Shown here: in pieces, positions 44,981-55,237 of the stretch
Layout of the letters: every line of letters begins with the position of its first letter
Position numbering within the stretch: the stretch's first letter is position 1
Source: Winogradskyella sp.
GTDB taxonomy: Bacteria > Bacteroidota > Bacteroidia > Flavobacteriales > Flavobacteriaceae
Length of the DNA stretch: 64,000 bases
NCBI RefSeq assembly: GCF_013042245.1
Contig: NZ_JABDQL010000025.1
Location: forward strand, 62,001-126,000
Direction: 5' to 3'
The notes under the pieces: model-generated
The model's input: only the letters and a program-made list of their open reading frames with translations
Told to the model about the DNA's origin: nothing
Database searches by the model: none
Made by a program: the position numbers and the translations under genes

Positions 44981-46777
44981 TTAATGTTGCAATTCTTCTT
45001 CACCGTCTTTCATTGGTACGTTTTGTGGCACATAATCTTCGTCATGCCCTGGCTTACTGTAATCGTAAGGCCATCTATAAACCGTTGGTAATTCTCCAGG
45101 CCAGTTGCCATGAATGTGTTTCACGGGTGCTGTCCATTCTAGAGTATTGGATTTCCAAGGATTTTTTTCAGACTTCTTACCGTAGAAAATGCTGCTCACG
45201 AAATTATATAGAAATACTAATTGAGCAGCTCCAGCTACCAGTGCAAATACGGTAATCACTGCTTGTGCATTTGTAGTATCATCGAATAATGGAAAATTTG
45301 AGTTAGTATAATAACGTCTTGGTAGGCCTGCCATACCTATAAAGTGCATTGGAAAGAAAACCCCATAAGCACATATTGCTGTTACCCAAAAGTGTATATA
45401 ACCTAAGTTTTTATTCATCATTCTTCCAAACATTCTTGGGAACCAATGATATACTCCTGCAAATACACCATATAAGGCAGATATACCCATAACTAAGTGA
45501 AAATGCGCAACTACAAAATACGTATCATGTAGGTTAATATCTAATGCACTGTCGCCAAGAATAATACCTGTTAATCCACCTGTTATAAACGTTGACACCA
45601 AGCCTATTGAAAACAGCATAGCTGGATTCATTTGTAAGTTACCTTTCCATAATGTGGTTATATAATTAAAGGCTTTCACCGCTGACGGTATTGCAATTAA
45701 TAAAGTTGTAAATGTGAATACAGACCCCAAGAATGGATTCATCCCCGAAATAAACATATGGTGACCCCATACTATAGTAGATAAGAATGCAATTGCTAAA
45801 ATGGAAGCAACCATTGCTCGATAACCAAATATTGGTTTACGAGAATTTGTTGAAATTATTTCAGAAGTGATTCCCAAAGCTGGTAATAATACAATGTAAA
45901 CTTCAGGGTGACCTAAGAACCAGAATAAGTGTTCAAATAAAACCGGTGAACCACCTTGATAGTGTAATACTTCGCCTTGAATAAAAATATCTGATAAGAA
46001 GAATGACGTTCCAAAACTTCTATCCATTATCAATAATAATGCTGCTGACAATAACACAGGGAATGAAATAACACCAATAATAGCTGTTACAAAAAAGGCC
46101 CAAATAGTTAATGGTAAGCGTGTCATTGACATCCCTTTTGCTCGTAAATTTAATACAGTCACAATATAATTTAATGACCCCAATAAAGAGGATGCAATAA
46201 ATATAGCCATTGATACTAACCATAAAGTCATACCTGCACCTGAACCACCTTGTGCCATTGGCAAAGCAGATAGTGGAGGATAAATCGTCCAACCTGCTGC
46301 TGCTGGTCCAGCTTCAACAAAGAAAGAAAGTATCATGATAACACATGATAAAAAGAATAACCAATACGATACCATATTAAGAAATCCTGAGGCCATGTCT
46401 CTAGCTCCAATCTGTAATGGAATTAACAAATTACTAAATGTACCGCTCAGACCTGCTGTTAGTACAAAAAATACCATTATTGTACCATGAATGGTTACTA
46501 AGGCTAAATAAATATCTGCATCCATAACACCACCTGGTGCCCATTTACCTAATAATGCTTCAAATAATACGTTTGGCTGCTCTGGCCATGCAATCTGCAG
46601 ACGTATCATCATAGACATCATAATACCTATGATACCCATTATAATTACACCAGTAATTAAATACTGCTTAGCAATCATTTTATGATCTTGACTAAATATG
46701 TATTTAGTCACAAAAGTTTCTTTGTGATGATGTACGTCGTGGTCGTCGTGAACGTTTGTTTCTGCTGTTGTTGACAT
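44981..46777 (-). CDS. coxA: cytochrome c oxidase subunit I
   Basis: Subunit I holds low-spin heme a and the heme a3-CuB site where oxygen is reduced. The 598-residue protein has twelve membrane helices. Key parts are visible: the heme a histidine in VTIHGTIMVFFVLTAG, GHPEVYIVLLP with the CuB-ligand histidine and cross-linked tyrosine, WGHHMFISGMNPF with two more CuB histidines, and HDTYFVVAHFHLVMG with the heme a3 and heme a ligands. The YI-in-helix VI and K-channel tyrosine place it in the A1 group. The N-terminus is His/Asp-rich (VHDDHDVHHHKE). It follows coxB by 34 bp, last in the operon. Confidence 0.97.
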   Translation of the reverse strand: MSTTAETNVHDDHDVHHHKETFVTKYIFSQDHKMIAKQYLITGVIIMGIIGIMMSMMIRLQIAWPEQPNVLFEALLGKWAPGGVMDADIYLALVTIHGTIMVFFVLTAGLSGTFSNLLIPLQIGARDMASGFLNMVSYWLFFLSCVIMILSFFVEAGPAAAGWTIYPPLSALPMAQGGSGAGMTLWLVSMAIFIASSLLGSLNYIVTVLNLRAKGMSMTRLPLTIWAFFVTAIIGVISFPVLLSAALLLIMDRSFGTSFFLSDIFIQGEVLHYQGGSPVLFEHLFWFLGHPEVYIVLLPALGITSEIISTNSRKPIFGYRAMVASILAIAFLSTIVWGHHMFISGMNPFLGSVFTFTTLLIAIPSAVKAFNYITTLWKGNLQMNPAMLFSIGLVSTFITGGLTGIILGDSALDINLHDTYFVVAHFHLVMGISALYGVFAGVYHWFPRMFGRMMNKNLGYIHFWVTAICAYGVFFPMHFIGMAGLPRRYYTNSNFPLFDDTTNAQAVITVFALVAGAAQLVFLYNFVSSIFYGKKSEKNPWKSNTLEWTAPVKHIHGNWPGELPTVYRWPYDYSKPGHDEDYVPQNVPMKDGEEELQH

Positions 46778-46811
46778 AATCTCTTTTCTTTTTCTTAAAA
46801 CAATTTTTTTA

Positions 46812-47870
46812 CTAATTTAATGAATTTCCGAAAGTTTTTTGTTCTTTCATCCACGCATCAAATTCTTCTTGCGTTTCTACTACTATCTTCATTTGCATGT
46901 TATAGTGAGATTTTCCGCATATTTTATTACAAAGTAATAAATAATCAAATTCGTAAGTTAAATCCTGACCAGAGGCTTCTATCTCGACTTTACGTTCTAG
47001 ACGTAATGCGTTAATATTAGCAACTTTTTCTTGCATATCTGGATTTTGACGCATTTCTGATGTAGTTACCGTTGGTGTAAAAGCAAATTGGGTAACCATA
47101 CCAGGGACACAATTCATTTGGGCTCTAAAATGGGGCATATAAGCAGAATGCAATACATCTTGTGATCGCATCTTAAATAAAACTGGTCTTCCCTTTGGTA
47201 AGTGCAATTCTGTAACGATAACATCATCTTGTGCGTTTGGATCATCTTCATCTACACCAAGTATATTGGCTTTATCGATATCAATCAATCTAACATTAGC
47301 CTTACCTAGTACATTATCGTCTCCGCCATATCTTGCTTTCCAGTTGAATTGCTGAGCGTATAACTCAACAACCATTGGATCTTCACTCTCGTCTAAATTC
47401 ATAATATCATTCCAAGTAAATAATCCAGAGATAATTAAACCCGCTAAAACAATTACAGGAATTACTGTCCAGATAAATTCAAGCGTATTATTGTCTGCAT
47501 AAAACAGAGCCTTACGCCCTTTTTCACCTTTGTATTTATAAGCAAAGTAATGCAATAAAAATTGTGTTACTGTTTGCACAAAAAAGATGACAACCATAGA
47601 GATAATCATTAAATTATCAATACCAGGTCCATGCTCTGAAGCAGAGTTTGATGTTAATGGCAAATCTCCTAAATAAACAAAACTAGCTATAGTAATGGCG
47701 TATATGAAAATCAAAAAACCTATCATCATATAACCATTAAAACGGTTGTCCTTATCGGTGGCTATTTGCGAATTAGACGCACCTACTTGTGCTAAATCAA
47801 AAATCTTAACCATTTGCCACATGGCAACGGCTACAAATAGTACTATTACAAATATTAACAAAGTTGTCAT
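46812..47870 (-). CDS. coxB: cytochrome c oxidase subunit II
   Basis: Subunit II receives electrons from cytochrome c at its binuclear CuA centre. The 352-residue protein has an extra N-terminal membrane helix (about 3-19), two more helices (about 48-70 and 85-110; the second hairpin helix after LEFIWTVIPVIVLAGLIISG), and a periplasmic cupredoxin domain (about 165-345). CuA ligands are seen as DVLHSAYMPHFRAQMN (first histidine) and CNKICGKSHYNM (two cysteines, histidine and methionine). No heme motif CxxCH follows, so this is not the fused caa3 form. It lies 25 bp after actF. Confidence 0.95.
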   Translation of the reverse strand: MTTLLIFVIVLFVAVAMWQMVKIFDLAQVGASNSQIATDKDNRFNGYMMIGFLIFIYAITIASFVYLGDLPLTSNSASEHGPGIDNLMIISMVVIFFVQTVTQFLLHYFAYKYKGEKGRKALFYADNNTLEFIWTVIPVIVLAGLIISGLFTWNDIMNLDESEDPMVVELYAQQFNWKARYGGDDNVLGKANVRLIDIDKANILGVDEDDPNAQDDVIVTELHLPKGRPVLFKMRSQDVLHSAYMPHFRAQMNCVPGMVTQFAFTPTVTTSEMRQNPDMQEKVANINALRLERKVEIEASGQDLTYEFDYLLLCNKICGKSHYNMQMKIVVETQEEFDAWMKEQKTFGNSLN

Positions 47871-47895
47871 TATCTTATCAGTTCTAAATATTTAA

Positions 47896-49239
47896 TTAAT
47901 AATGAAAGTTTTCACTCTCCTTAAGGAAAGGGTTTCCTTTAGCCAATAGTGGTGCCTTGCTTAATGCAGTAAACACAACAAACAAGAATATTCCCGCAAA
48001 TAGGCATATCGCTCCAATCTCTGGTGCTCCTATATACCATCTATCACCTACTGTTGCAGGCATAATCATATTGAATACATCTAGGTAGTGCCCACAAAGA
48101 ATCACAATACCAGCCATAACTACAAACCAAGGAATACGTTTGTAATCGCTATTCATCAATAATAGTAATGGGAATACAAAATTCATGGCTACCATACCGA
48201 AAAATGGTAATTTATAGTCTTCAATTCTTGACACAAAATATGTAACTTCTTCAGGTATGTTTGAGTACCAAATTAACATGAATTGAGAGAACCACAAGTA
48301 TGTCCAGAAAATACTAATCCCAAACATAAACTTAGCTAAATCATGTAAATGACTATCATTTACAAATTCTAGTAATCCTTTAGACTTTAAATAGATTGTT
48401 ATTAAAGCAATTACAGTAATACCACTTACAAACATGCTTGCAAACACATACCATCCAAATAATGTTGAGAACCAGTGTGGGTCAACAGACATAATCCAAT
48501 CCCAAGACATCATTGACTCTGTGTAAATATAAAATACTAAGAAACCAGCTGATATTCTAAAATTCTTCTTAAAGTTACTATTACCTTCTACTGTATCTTG
48601 TGCAAGGGAAAACTTGCGAGAGAAATAACGATATAACGACCAACCTGCTAAGAAAATAATTGCTCTTATAAAGAACCAAGTTTTGTTTAACCAACTTTCT
48701 TTAGCTTGAATGATTTCATCATGAGCAACAACGTCTGGATCCATCCAAATAAAAATATGAGAACCTCCAAGAGCTGCAACTAATAATACTAAAATACCTC
48801 CTGGTAGCACATATGATGTAATACCTTCCATAACTCTAAAGAGTACTGGAGACCAACCTGCTTGTGCAGCATATTGAATTGCATAAAATGCTAAGACGCC
48901 TAATGCTATCATAAAGAAAAAGAAAGCCGCCACATAAAGTGCAGCATAAGGTCTGTTGTGTATTTGGTGTAACACATGTTCTTCATGACTCATTTTATGA
49001 CCTTCTTCTGCATGGTCTTCGTCTTGTGAGGATTCGACCTTATAAGCCGAAGCACTACCATTGTCTTCGTTGTGATATGCGTCACCGTGTCCTTCTCCAT
49101 GACTATCGTTCATGTATTCAGATATATTGTCTTCAGTTACATCATGAGAACTCATATAGCCCCAACCCCAAAGCAAACCGCCTAAAACCACTAATATGAT
49201 TGACGCTATCTTTAATCGATTTGAAATTTTATATTCCAT
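47896..49239 (-). CDS. actF: alternative complex III subunit ActF (quinol:cytochrome c oxidoreductase membrane subunit)
   Basis: ActF is the second, NrfD-like membrane anchor of alternative complex III. The 447-residue protein has about ten membrane helices, starting with one at 8-27 (ASIILVVLGGLLWGWGYMSS), then a His/Glu/Asp-rich periplasmic loop (about 30-80). The conserved block SMMSWDWIMSVDPHWFSTLFGWY, here around 255-277, is typical for the family. It lies 22 bp after actE and directly before the oxidase genes, as expected for a complex that hands electrons to the oxidase. Confidence 0.93.
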   Translation of the reverse strand: MEYKISNRLKIASIILVVLGGLLWGWGYMSSHDVTEDNISEYMNDSHGEGHGDAYHNEDNGSASAYKVESSQDEDHAEEGHKMSHEEHVLHQIHNRPYAALYVAAFFFFMIALGVLAFYAIQYAAQAGWSPVLFRVMEGITSYVLPGGILVLLVAALGGSHIFIWMDPDVVAHDEIIQAKESWLNKTWFFIRAIIFLAGWSLYRYFSRKFSLAQDTVEGNSNFKKNFRISAGFLVFYIYTESMMSWDWIMSVDPHWFSTLFGWYVFASMFVSGITVIALITIYLKSKGLLEFVNDSHLHDLAKFMFGISIFWTYLWFSQFMLIWYSNIPEEVTYFVSRIEDYKLPFFGMVAMNFVFPLLLLMNSDYKRIPWFVVMAGIVILCGHYLDVFNMIMPATVGDRWYIGAPEIGAICLFAGIFLFVVFTALSKAPLLAKGNPFLKESENFHY

Positions 49240-49261
49240 TTATATAATCTTTATCTAAATC

Positions 49262-49819
49262 TTATTTTTCTAAATCTGCTTTCAGTTTTTCAACATAAGC
49301 TACTACTTGCCAGCGTTCTTCTTCGCTCATAAAATTTGCGTAAGAACCCATAGAGTTTTTTCCGTAATAAATAACATGATAAATACTACCTGTTGTTATT
49401 GCTCTTCCTGCATCTGCATAACTAGGAACACCTAGAATTTTTTCTCTCTTCATTAAAATACCCTGACCAGCACCTTTAGTTCCGTGACAAATTCCACAAT
49501 AAATATCATAAAGTTCCTTACCTCTAGCATAATCAACTGCTGTAGAATCTAATGGACTTTCCAAGTTTGCTTTTGCATACTCGTATCCGTCATTAGTGTC
49601 TTCAATTTCATATAAGGAATAGCCTCTTGGTATAGTTCCTTCTACTGGTAATTGCGCTTCCACACCATTTGCAAATGCGTCTGATTCTTGATAAGCCTCG
49701 TAACCTACAGATTCGTACATGTTAGGCATATACTGATAGTTACGCCTCGTCTTCTTGTTACAAGACACGATACTTAATAGTAATGCTAATACTACTGTTA
49801 TTTTTAAAGTCGTCTTCAT
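49262..49819 (-). CDS. actE: alternative complex III monoheme cytochrome c subunit ActE
   Basis: The start is ATG 49819 (185 residues) since the upstream candidate (49861) lies inside actD and the lipoprotein signal begins at 49819: LALLLSIVSC gives a lipobox with the cysteine near residue 20. A class I cytochrome c domain covers about 85-180, with heme motif CGICH, and the distal methionine in GKNSMGSYANFM. ActE is a lipid-anchored monoheme cytochrome, one possible exit point for electrons. The gene follows actD with a 1-base gap. Confidence 0.92.
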   Translation of the reverse strand: MKTTLKITVVLALLLSIVSCNKKTRRNYQYMPNMYESVGYEAYQESDAFANGVEAQLPVEGTIPRGYSLYEIEDTNDGYEYAKANLESPLDSTAVDYARGKELYDIYCGICHGTKGAGQGILMKREKILGVPSYADAGRAITTGSIYHVIYYGKNSMGSYANFMSEEERWQVVAYVEKLKADLEK

Positions 49820-49820
49820 A

Positions 49821-50363
49821 TTAATGTGCGTCTTCGTCTTTTTCAACAATGTTAATTTCAACAGCTCCGGTTTCGGTAAGAAGCTTTGTTAAATCGGCTT
49901 CATTATTGTGGATAGTAATTTCCATAAGGAAATGGTCGTCTGTTGTTCTTGGGTCTGGATTTTCTGCTTTTTTGAATGGCCACATTCTACTTCGTAAGTA
50001 AAATGTAATTACCATTAAGTGAGCGGCAAAAAATACCGTAAGTTCAAACATGATAGGCACAAACGCTGGCATATTTTCTATATAGCTAAAACTTGGTTTA
50101 CCACCAATATCTTGTGGCCAATCTTCAATCATGATGTAATTCATCATAACTACTGCGACTATTAGACCTACACAACCATACATAAAAGATGTTATAGCGA
50201 TACGTGTTGGTGCTAGACCCATTGCCTTATCAAGTCCGTGGACTGGAAAAGGTGTATATATTTCTTCGATATGATGCTTTGCTGCCTTAACCTTTTTAAC
50301 GGCTGACATTAGTATATCATCATCGGTATAGATAGCGTGAATTACTTTTGAAGCTGCTTCCAT
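49821..50363 (-). CDS. actD: alternative complex III subunit ActD (DUF3341)
   Basis: The 180-residue protein matches the DUF3341/ActD family: an N-terminal soluble ferredoxin-like part (about 1-50; IYTDDDILMSAVKKVK and EEIYTPFPVHGLD), two membrane helices (about 57-78 and 98-120), and a C-terminal soluble tail (about 135-180). The conserved motif YTPFPVHG is exact. It is a structural subunit without cofactors. The gene lies 8 bp after actC. Confidence 0.93.
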   Translation of the reverse strand: MEAASKVIHAIYTDDDILMSAVKKVKAAKHHIEEIYTPFPVHGLDKAMGLAPTRIAITSFMYGCVGLIVAVVMMNYIMIEDWPQDIGGKPSFSYIENMPAFVPIMFELTVFFAAHLMVITFYLRSRMWPFKKAENPDPRTTDDHFLMEITIHNNEADLTKLLTETGAVEINIVEKDEDAH

Positions 50364-50371
50364 ATCTATTA

Positions 50372-52102
50372 TTAGTTTAATAAGTTTTTAGCTTGTCCTG
50401 CCCAATCGTCACGTTCTGCTCTTCCTGGGAAAGAACCTGTAATTGAATCTAACAAGTCGTATTCTTTTTTGGTCATCTTACTTACTTGTAAGAATTTATA
50501 AATACCTATACTGTTGAGTACTTCTTCCATTTTAGGGCCTACACCACTAATTTTCTTTAAATCATCTGCAGAATCGGTAGCGGCATCAAATGTACCAATA
50601 CTACCTAGAAGGTCATTAACTCTCCCGTCGTCTGTATTTGGTAGCGGCGCTTCAGTAGATGGTGTTAATTCAGCAGGGCTAGAAGTTCTTTTATCAGCTC
50701 CTGTACCTACTAAGCTATCGCCTCTTTCTCTAATTTTTTTGTAACGTTCTCCTGAAGACTTCAAAATAGTTTTTACTTCTGCTTGTGCTATTACTGGGAA
50801 TGTACGTGAGTACAATAAGAATAACACAAAGAAGAAACCAATAGTTCCGATAAAGATACCAATATCAACAAATGTTGGAGAGAACATAGACCAAGATGAT
50901 GGTAAGTAATCTCTATGTAATGATGTTACAATAATTACAAAACGCTCAAACCACATACCGATGTTAACTACAATCGAGATAGCAAAGGAAAACATGATAC
51001 TGGTTCGTAGTTTCTTAAACCACATAAATTGTGGCGAGAATACATTACATGACATCATTGCCCAATAAGCCCACCAGTAAGGTCCAGTCGCTCTATTTAA
51101 GAATGCATACTGCTCATACTCTACACCAGAATACCATGCAATGAATAACTCAGTAATGTAAGCTACACCAACTATAGAACCTGTAAGCATTATTACAATA
51201 TTCATTAATTCAATGTGTTGTACAGTGATATAATCTTCTAAACTACACACTTTACGCATAATAATAAGAAGTGTATTTACCATAGCAAATCCAGAGAAAA
51301 TCGCACCTGCTACAAAATAAGGTGGGAAAATCGTCGTGTGCCATCCTGGAATAACTGATGTTGCGAAATCAAAAGATACAATAGTGTGTACAGAAAGTAC
51401 TAATGGTGTTGCTAAACCTGCTAATACTAATGACACTTCTTCAAAACGTTGCCAATCTTTAGCGCGACCAGACCATCCAAAACTTAATAAAGAATATATT
51501 TTCTTTTGAAATGGCTTTACAGCGCGATCTCTGATCATTGCAAAATCTGGTAATAAACCTGTCCACCAGAATACAAGCGATACCGATAAATATGTAGAAA
51601 TTGCAAATACATCCCAAAGTAATGGTGAGTTAAAGTTTACCCATAAAGACCCAAATTGGTTAGGAATTGGTAATACCCAGTATGCTAACCATGGACGACC
51701 CATGTGAATGATTGGGAACAAACCTGCTTGTACTACGGAGAAAATAGTCATGGCTTCCGCAGAACGGTTAATAGCCATACGCCATTTTTGACGGAATAAT
51801 AAAAGTACAGCAGAAATTAGTGTTCCTGCGTGACCAATACCTACCCACCAAACAAAGTTTGTAATATCCCAAGCCCAGTTTACAGTCTTATTAAGACCCC
51901 AAACACCAATTCCTGTAGATATGGTATAAATAATACAACCTATTCCCCAAAGGAATGCTACTAGAGCAATACTAAAAACAATCCACCATGCGCGGTTTGC
52001 TTTTCCTTCGACAGGTCTAGCAACTTCGACAGTAACGTCGTGATAGGATTTTTCTCCTGTTACTAAAGGTCTTCTAATAGGTGCTTCGTAATGAGACGCC
52101 AT
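50372..52102 (-). CDS. actC: alternative complex III membrane subunit ActC (NrfD family) with C-terminal helix-hairpin-helix extension
   Basis: ActC is the main quinol-binding membrane anchor of alternative complex III. The first 460 residues of this 576-residue protein form ten helices of the NrfD/PsrC fold (VGIGHAGTLISAVLLLFRQKWR near residue 91-112; MIRDRAVKPFQKKIYSLLSFGW later). From about 470 a linker rich in S, T and P leads to a small domain at about 515-576: DLKKISGVGPKMEEVLNSIG and GRAERDDWAGQAKNL. That is the GVGPK-type helix-hairpin-helix seen at the C-terminus of several respiratory and other proteins. It is unusual on ActC as I know the family. The gene lies 27 bp after actB. Confidence 0.92.
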   Translation of the reverse strand: MASHYEAPIRRPLVTGEKSYHDVTVEVARPVEGKANRAWWIVFSIALVAFLWGIGCIIYTISTGIGVWGLNKTVNWAWDITNFVWWVGIGHAGTLISAVLLLFRQKWRMAINRSAEAMTIFSVVQAGLFPIIHMGRPWLAYWVLPIPNQFGSLWVNFNSPLLWDVFAISTYLSVSLVFWWTGLLPDFAMIRDRAVKPFQKKIYSLLSFGWSGRAKDWQRFEEVSLVLAGLATPLVLSVHTIVSFDFATSVIPGWHTTIFPPYFVAGAIFSGFAMVNTLLIIMRKVCSLEDYITVQHIELMNIVIMLTGSIVGVAYITELFIAWYSGVEYEQYAFLNRATGPYWWAYWAMMSCNVFSPQFMWFKKLRTSIMFSFAISIVVNIGMWFERFVIIVTSLHRDYLPSSWSMFSPTFVDIGIFIGTIGFFFVLFLLYSRTFPVIAQAEVKTILKSSGERYKKIRERGDSLVGTGADKRTSSPAELTPSTEAPLPNTDDGRVNDLLGSIGTFDAATDSADDLKKISGVGPKMEEVLNSIGIYKFLQVSKMTKKEYDLLDSITGSFPGRAERDDWAGQAKNLLN

Positions 52103-52129
52103 AATTATATATTGATTTCTTTAATTAAT

Positions 52130-55100
52130 TTAAGCTTTCGTATTTCTAACTTTCGTATGATAGAATACGTTTGGTTTCGTACCAACGTACTCTAATAAAT
52201 GATACATACGATCATCTTCTTTTAATTCGGCAACTTGACTTTCTTTATCATTAACATCTCCAAACACCATTGCTCCGTTTCCGCAGGCTGCTGAACAAGC
52301 CGTTTGGAATTCACCATCTTTAACTTCACGTCCATCACGTTTAGCATCCAAAATTGTTTTCTGAGTCTTTTGGATACAGAAAGAACATTTTTCCATAACA
52401 CCACGAGATCTAACAGTAACGTCTGGGTTTAATACCATACGTCCTAAATCGTCATTCATAAAGTAATCGAACTCATCATTTTGGCTGTATAAGAACCAGT
52501 TGAAACGACGCACTTTATAAGGACAGTTATTTGCACAGTAACGCGTACCTACACAACGGTTATATGCCATGTGGTTTTGACCTTGACGACCGTGAGCTGT
52601 TGCAGCAACAGGACAAACCGTTTCACAAGGTGCGTGATTACAATGCTGACACATTACTGGTTGGAATACCACTTGAGGATTCTCATTAGGGTTTTCCATT
52701 TCACCAAACTCACTTAATGAGCTTCCTAAACCAGAAATATTTTCTTTCTTTTCTAAATCTTCGCTGAATGAATCTTCAGAAGAATAATATCTGTCAATAC
52801 GTAACCAATGCATATCGCGACTACGTCTCATTTCGGACTTACCAACTACTGGCACATTATTTTCTGCGTGACATGCAATAACACATGCACCACAACCCGT
52901 ACAAGCATTTAAATCAATCGATAAGTTGAAGTGATGCCCGATTGAACGGTCAAAACTATCCCATAAATCTACATCTGGAGATGTTACAGGCGTTTCTATA
53001 TGATTTAATGATACCTCAGGAATTGCGTTCCAGTATTTTTTATCTTTTGTATTAAAGACTTCTAAAGTGGTTTCTTTAATAATGTCGCCACGACCCATTA
53101 AGGTATTGTGCAATTGCACACAAGCAAACTCATGCATTCCTGAAGCTTTAGAAATAGAAACTTCTTGAACTGCATTAAAGTTTTGATATAATGGGTAGGC
53201 ATTGACACCTGTTTGCATTTCGGGTTTAAGACCTAAAGTTCTACCATAACCTAATGAAAGCCCTACAGCACCTTTTGCTTGACCTGGCTGAATTAATACA
53301 GGAACATCTTTTACAGTAACACCATTTACAGTAACATCGACTTTACTACCGTTAAGACCTCCATTAGCAACATTTTCATTAATTAAGCCTGCTGCATCTG
53401 CATCAACTTTTGAAATGGTTAAATAGTTGTCCCAAGATGTTCTTGTAATTGGATCAGGAAATTCTTGTAACCACGGATTGTTAGCTTGTTGTCCATCTCC
53501 CATACCCGTTTTGGTATAGATAGCTAACTCCATACCGCTAGACTTAGCTGAAGCAGCTAATGCTCTTGCAGCATTTCCGTTAGGTATTTCAACAGCTTCA
53601 CTGTCTGTAGTAGACGCTTCTATAGTAGAAGTAGAAGCAGCAACAAAAACACCATCATGCAAAGCTTGGTTATATGATGCGCCATTTAAGATGCTCTCGG
53701 TCCAAGTTGCTTTGATGTAATCGTTATAATCTGTTCCATTATCAGTCCATGCTAAAAGCACTTCTTGAAATTGCTTTGTATCAAATAAAGGACGAATGGT
53801 CGGTTGCATCAATGCATAATGACCAGTCTTCATTTCAACATCGCCCCATGATTCTAAATAATGAGGTGCTGCTGCAATGTAATCACAGTGTATTGCTGTT
53901 TCGTCTTGTTTCATCGAAAAAGCAATAGACTTTGTTTTCTTTAAGCCTTCTGCAAAATCAGAAGCATTAGGTAATGTGTACATCGGATTAACACCAACCA
54001 TTACTAAAGCACCAACTTTACCTGCTTTCATATCGGCAACTAATTGCATAACTGCTTTGTCGTTACCTTGTTTTGTATGTATTGTAGTTGTTGTATCAAA
54101 AGCCTTACTAGATAATGCTTCATTAAGTTCTAATACAACAGTTTGTGCATTTACATCTTGAATACCCGATACAACTACACCATTACTACCTGCTTTCTTT
54201 AACTCTGAAGCAGCAGCTCTAACAGCTTTGTCTAGATTTTCTGGAAGATTACCACTAACACTGTTTCCTGTAACATAACTATATAACTTTGCTAAGGCAA
54301 GACGTTGTTCGCTTGGCTTCACTGGCACACGCTTGTCTGCATTAGCTCCAGTTAAAGACATGTTAGACTCAAACTGAATATGACGTGACATTTTTCCGTT
54401 GTCAGGAATACGTTTATTAGCATAAGCAGCATCAAAGCCACCTCCTTGCCAATCTCCTAAGAAATCAGCTCCTACAGAAACAATAGTCATCGCTTTAGAA
54501 AAATCGTAATTTGCTAAAGCGCGTTTGCCGTATTTTGCTTGAAAAGCATCTAATGCAGTAGATTCTGAAACAGCATCGTAAGATACGTGACGCACATTAC
54601 CATACTTCTCAGTAAACTCACCAACTAATTTTGACGTCGATGGACTTGCAAAAGTTTGAGTTAAAAACACGATGTCTTTATCGGCAGCATCGCTTAATAT
54701 TTGTTTTGTATCCTTTACAAAAGCACCCCAAGAAATAGTGGCATCACCTTTCATTGGTCCTTGGACACGTAAGCTATCGTATAATCCTAAAATTGAAGCG
54801 TTAACTCTAGCATTAGCGTGACCATTAGTCTTGGCTAATTTGTTATTTTCAATTTTAATTGGACGTCCTTCTCTTGTTTTCACTAAAACACTAGCAAAAT
54901 CATAACCATTTGCAATGGTAGTTGCATAATAATTTGCAACACCTGGAACAATCTCCTTCGGCTGCACTACGTAAGGTATAGATTTCACAACTGGCCCTTC
55001 ACAGGCAGCTAATGACGCTGCAGCTGTACTAAAACCAACATATTTTAAGAAATCACGACGCGATGTAGATGAAGACTCTAAAGTTTCTTTATCTCCTAAA

Positions 55101-55213
55101 AACTCATCCGTAGGAATTGCTTCCACAAATTCGTTTTGTTGTAGCGTCTCAACAATAGAGCTGTTTTCGTTTAGCTCCTCAACACTTTTCCAGTATTTTT
55201 TGTTAGTTGACAT
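52130..55213 (-). CDS. actB: alternative complex III subunit ActB (molybdopterin-like and Fe-S domains)
   Basis: ActB joins a molybdopterin oxidoreductase-like domain without cofactor and a four-cluster ferredoxin domain. The 1027-residue protein has a Tat-like signal at residues 51-71 (SRRDFLKYVGFSTAAASLAAC, lipobox-type cysteine at 71) after a 50-residue N-terminal tail, which is the placing normal for this family. The MopB-like part runs to about 730. Fe-S ligands follow: CTGCGACVIACHAENNVP, CQHCNHAPCETVCP, CVGTRYCANNCPYKVRR and CSFCIQ ... CSAACG. It moves electrons from quinol towards the hemes of ActA. It lies 24 bp after actA. Confidence 0.95.
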   Translation of the reverse strand: MSTNKKYWKSVEELNENSSIVETLQQNEFVEAIPTDEFLGDKETLESSSTSRRDFLKYVGFSTAAASLAACEGPVVKSIPYVVQPKEIVPGVANYYATTIANGYDFASVLVKTREGRPIKIENNKLAKTNGHANARVNASILGLYDSLRVQGPMKGDATISWGAFVKDTKQILSDAADKDIVFLTQTFASPSTSKLVGEFTEKYGNVRHVSYDAVSESTALDAFQAKYGKRALANYDFSKAMTIVSVGADFLGDWQGGGFDAAYANKRIPDNGKMSRHIQFESNMSLTGANADKRVPVKPSEQRLALAKLYSYVTGNSVSGNLPENLDKAVRAAASELKKAGSNGVVVSGIQDVNAQTVVLELNEALSSKAFDTTTTIHTKQGNDKAVMQLVADMKAGKVGALVMVGVNPMYTLPNASDFAEGLKKTKSIAFSMKQDETAIHCDYIAAAPHYLESWGDVEMKTGHYALMQPTIRPLFDTKQFQEVLLAWTDNGTDYNDYIKATWTESILNGASYNQALHDGVFVAASTSTIEASTTDSEAVEIPNGNAARALAASAKSSGMELAIYTKTGMGDGQQANNPWLQEFPDPITRTSWDNYLTISKVDADAAGLINENVANGGLNGSKVDVTVNGVTVKDVPVLIQPGQAKGAVGLSLGYGRTLGLKPEMQTGVNAYPLYQNFNAVQEVSISKASGMHEFACVQLHNTLMGRGDIIKETTLEVFNTKDKKYWNAIPEVSLNHIETPVTSPDVDLWDSFDRSIGHHFNLSIDLNACTGCGACVIACHAENNVPVVGKSEMRRSRDMHWLRIDRYYSSEDSFSEDLEKKENISGLGSSLSEFGEMENPNENPQVVFQPVMCQHCNHAPCETVCPVAATAHGRQGQNHMAYNRCVGTRYCANNCPYKVRRFNWFLYSQNDEFDYFMNDDLGRMVLNPDVTVRSRGVMEKCSFCIQKTQKTILDAKRDGREVKDGEFQTACSAACGNGAMVFGDVNDKESQVAELKEDDRMYHLLEYVGTKPNVFYHTKVRNTKA

Positions 55214-55237
55214 ATAATTGTGAGTTACTTCTAATTA

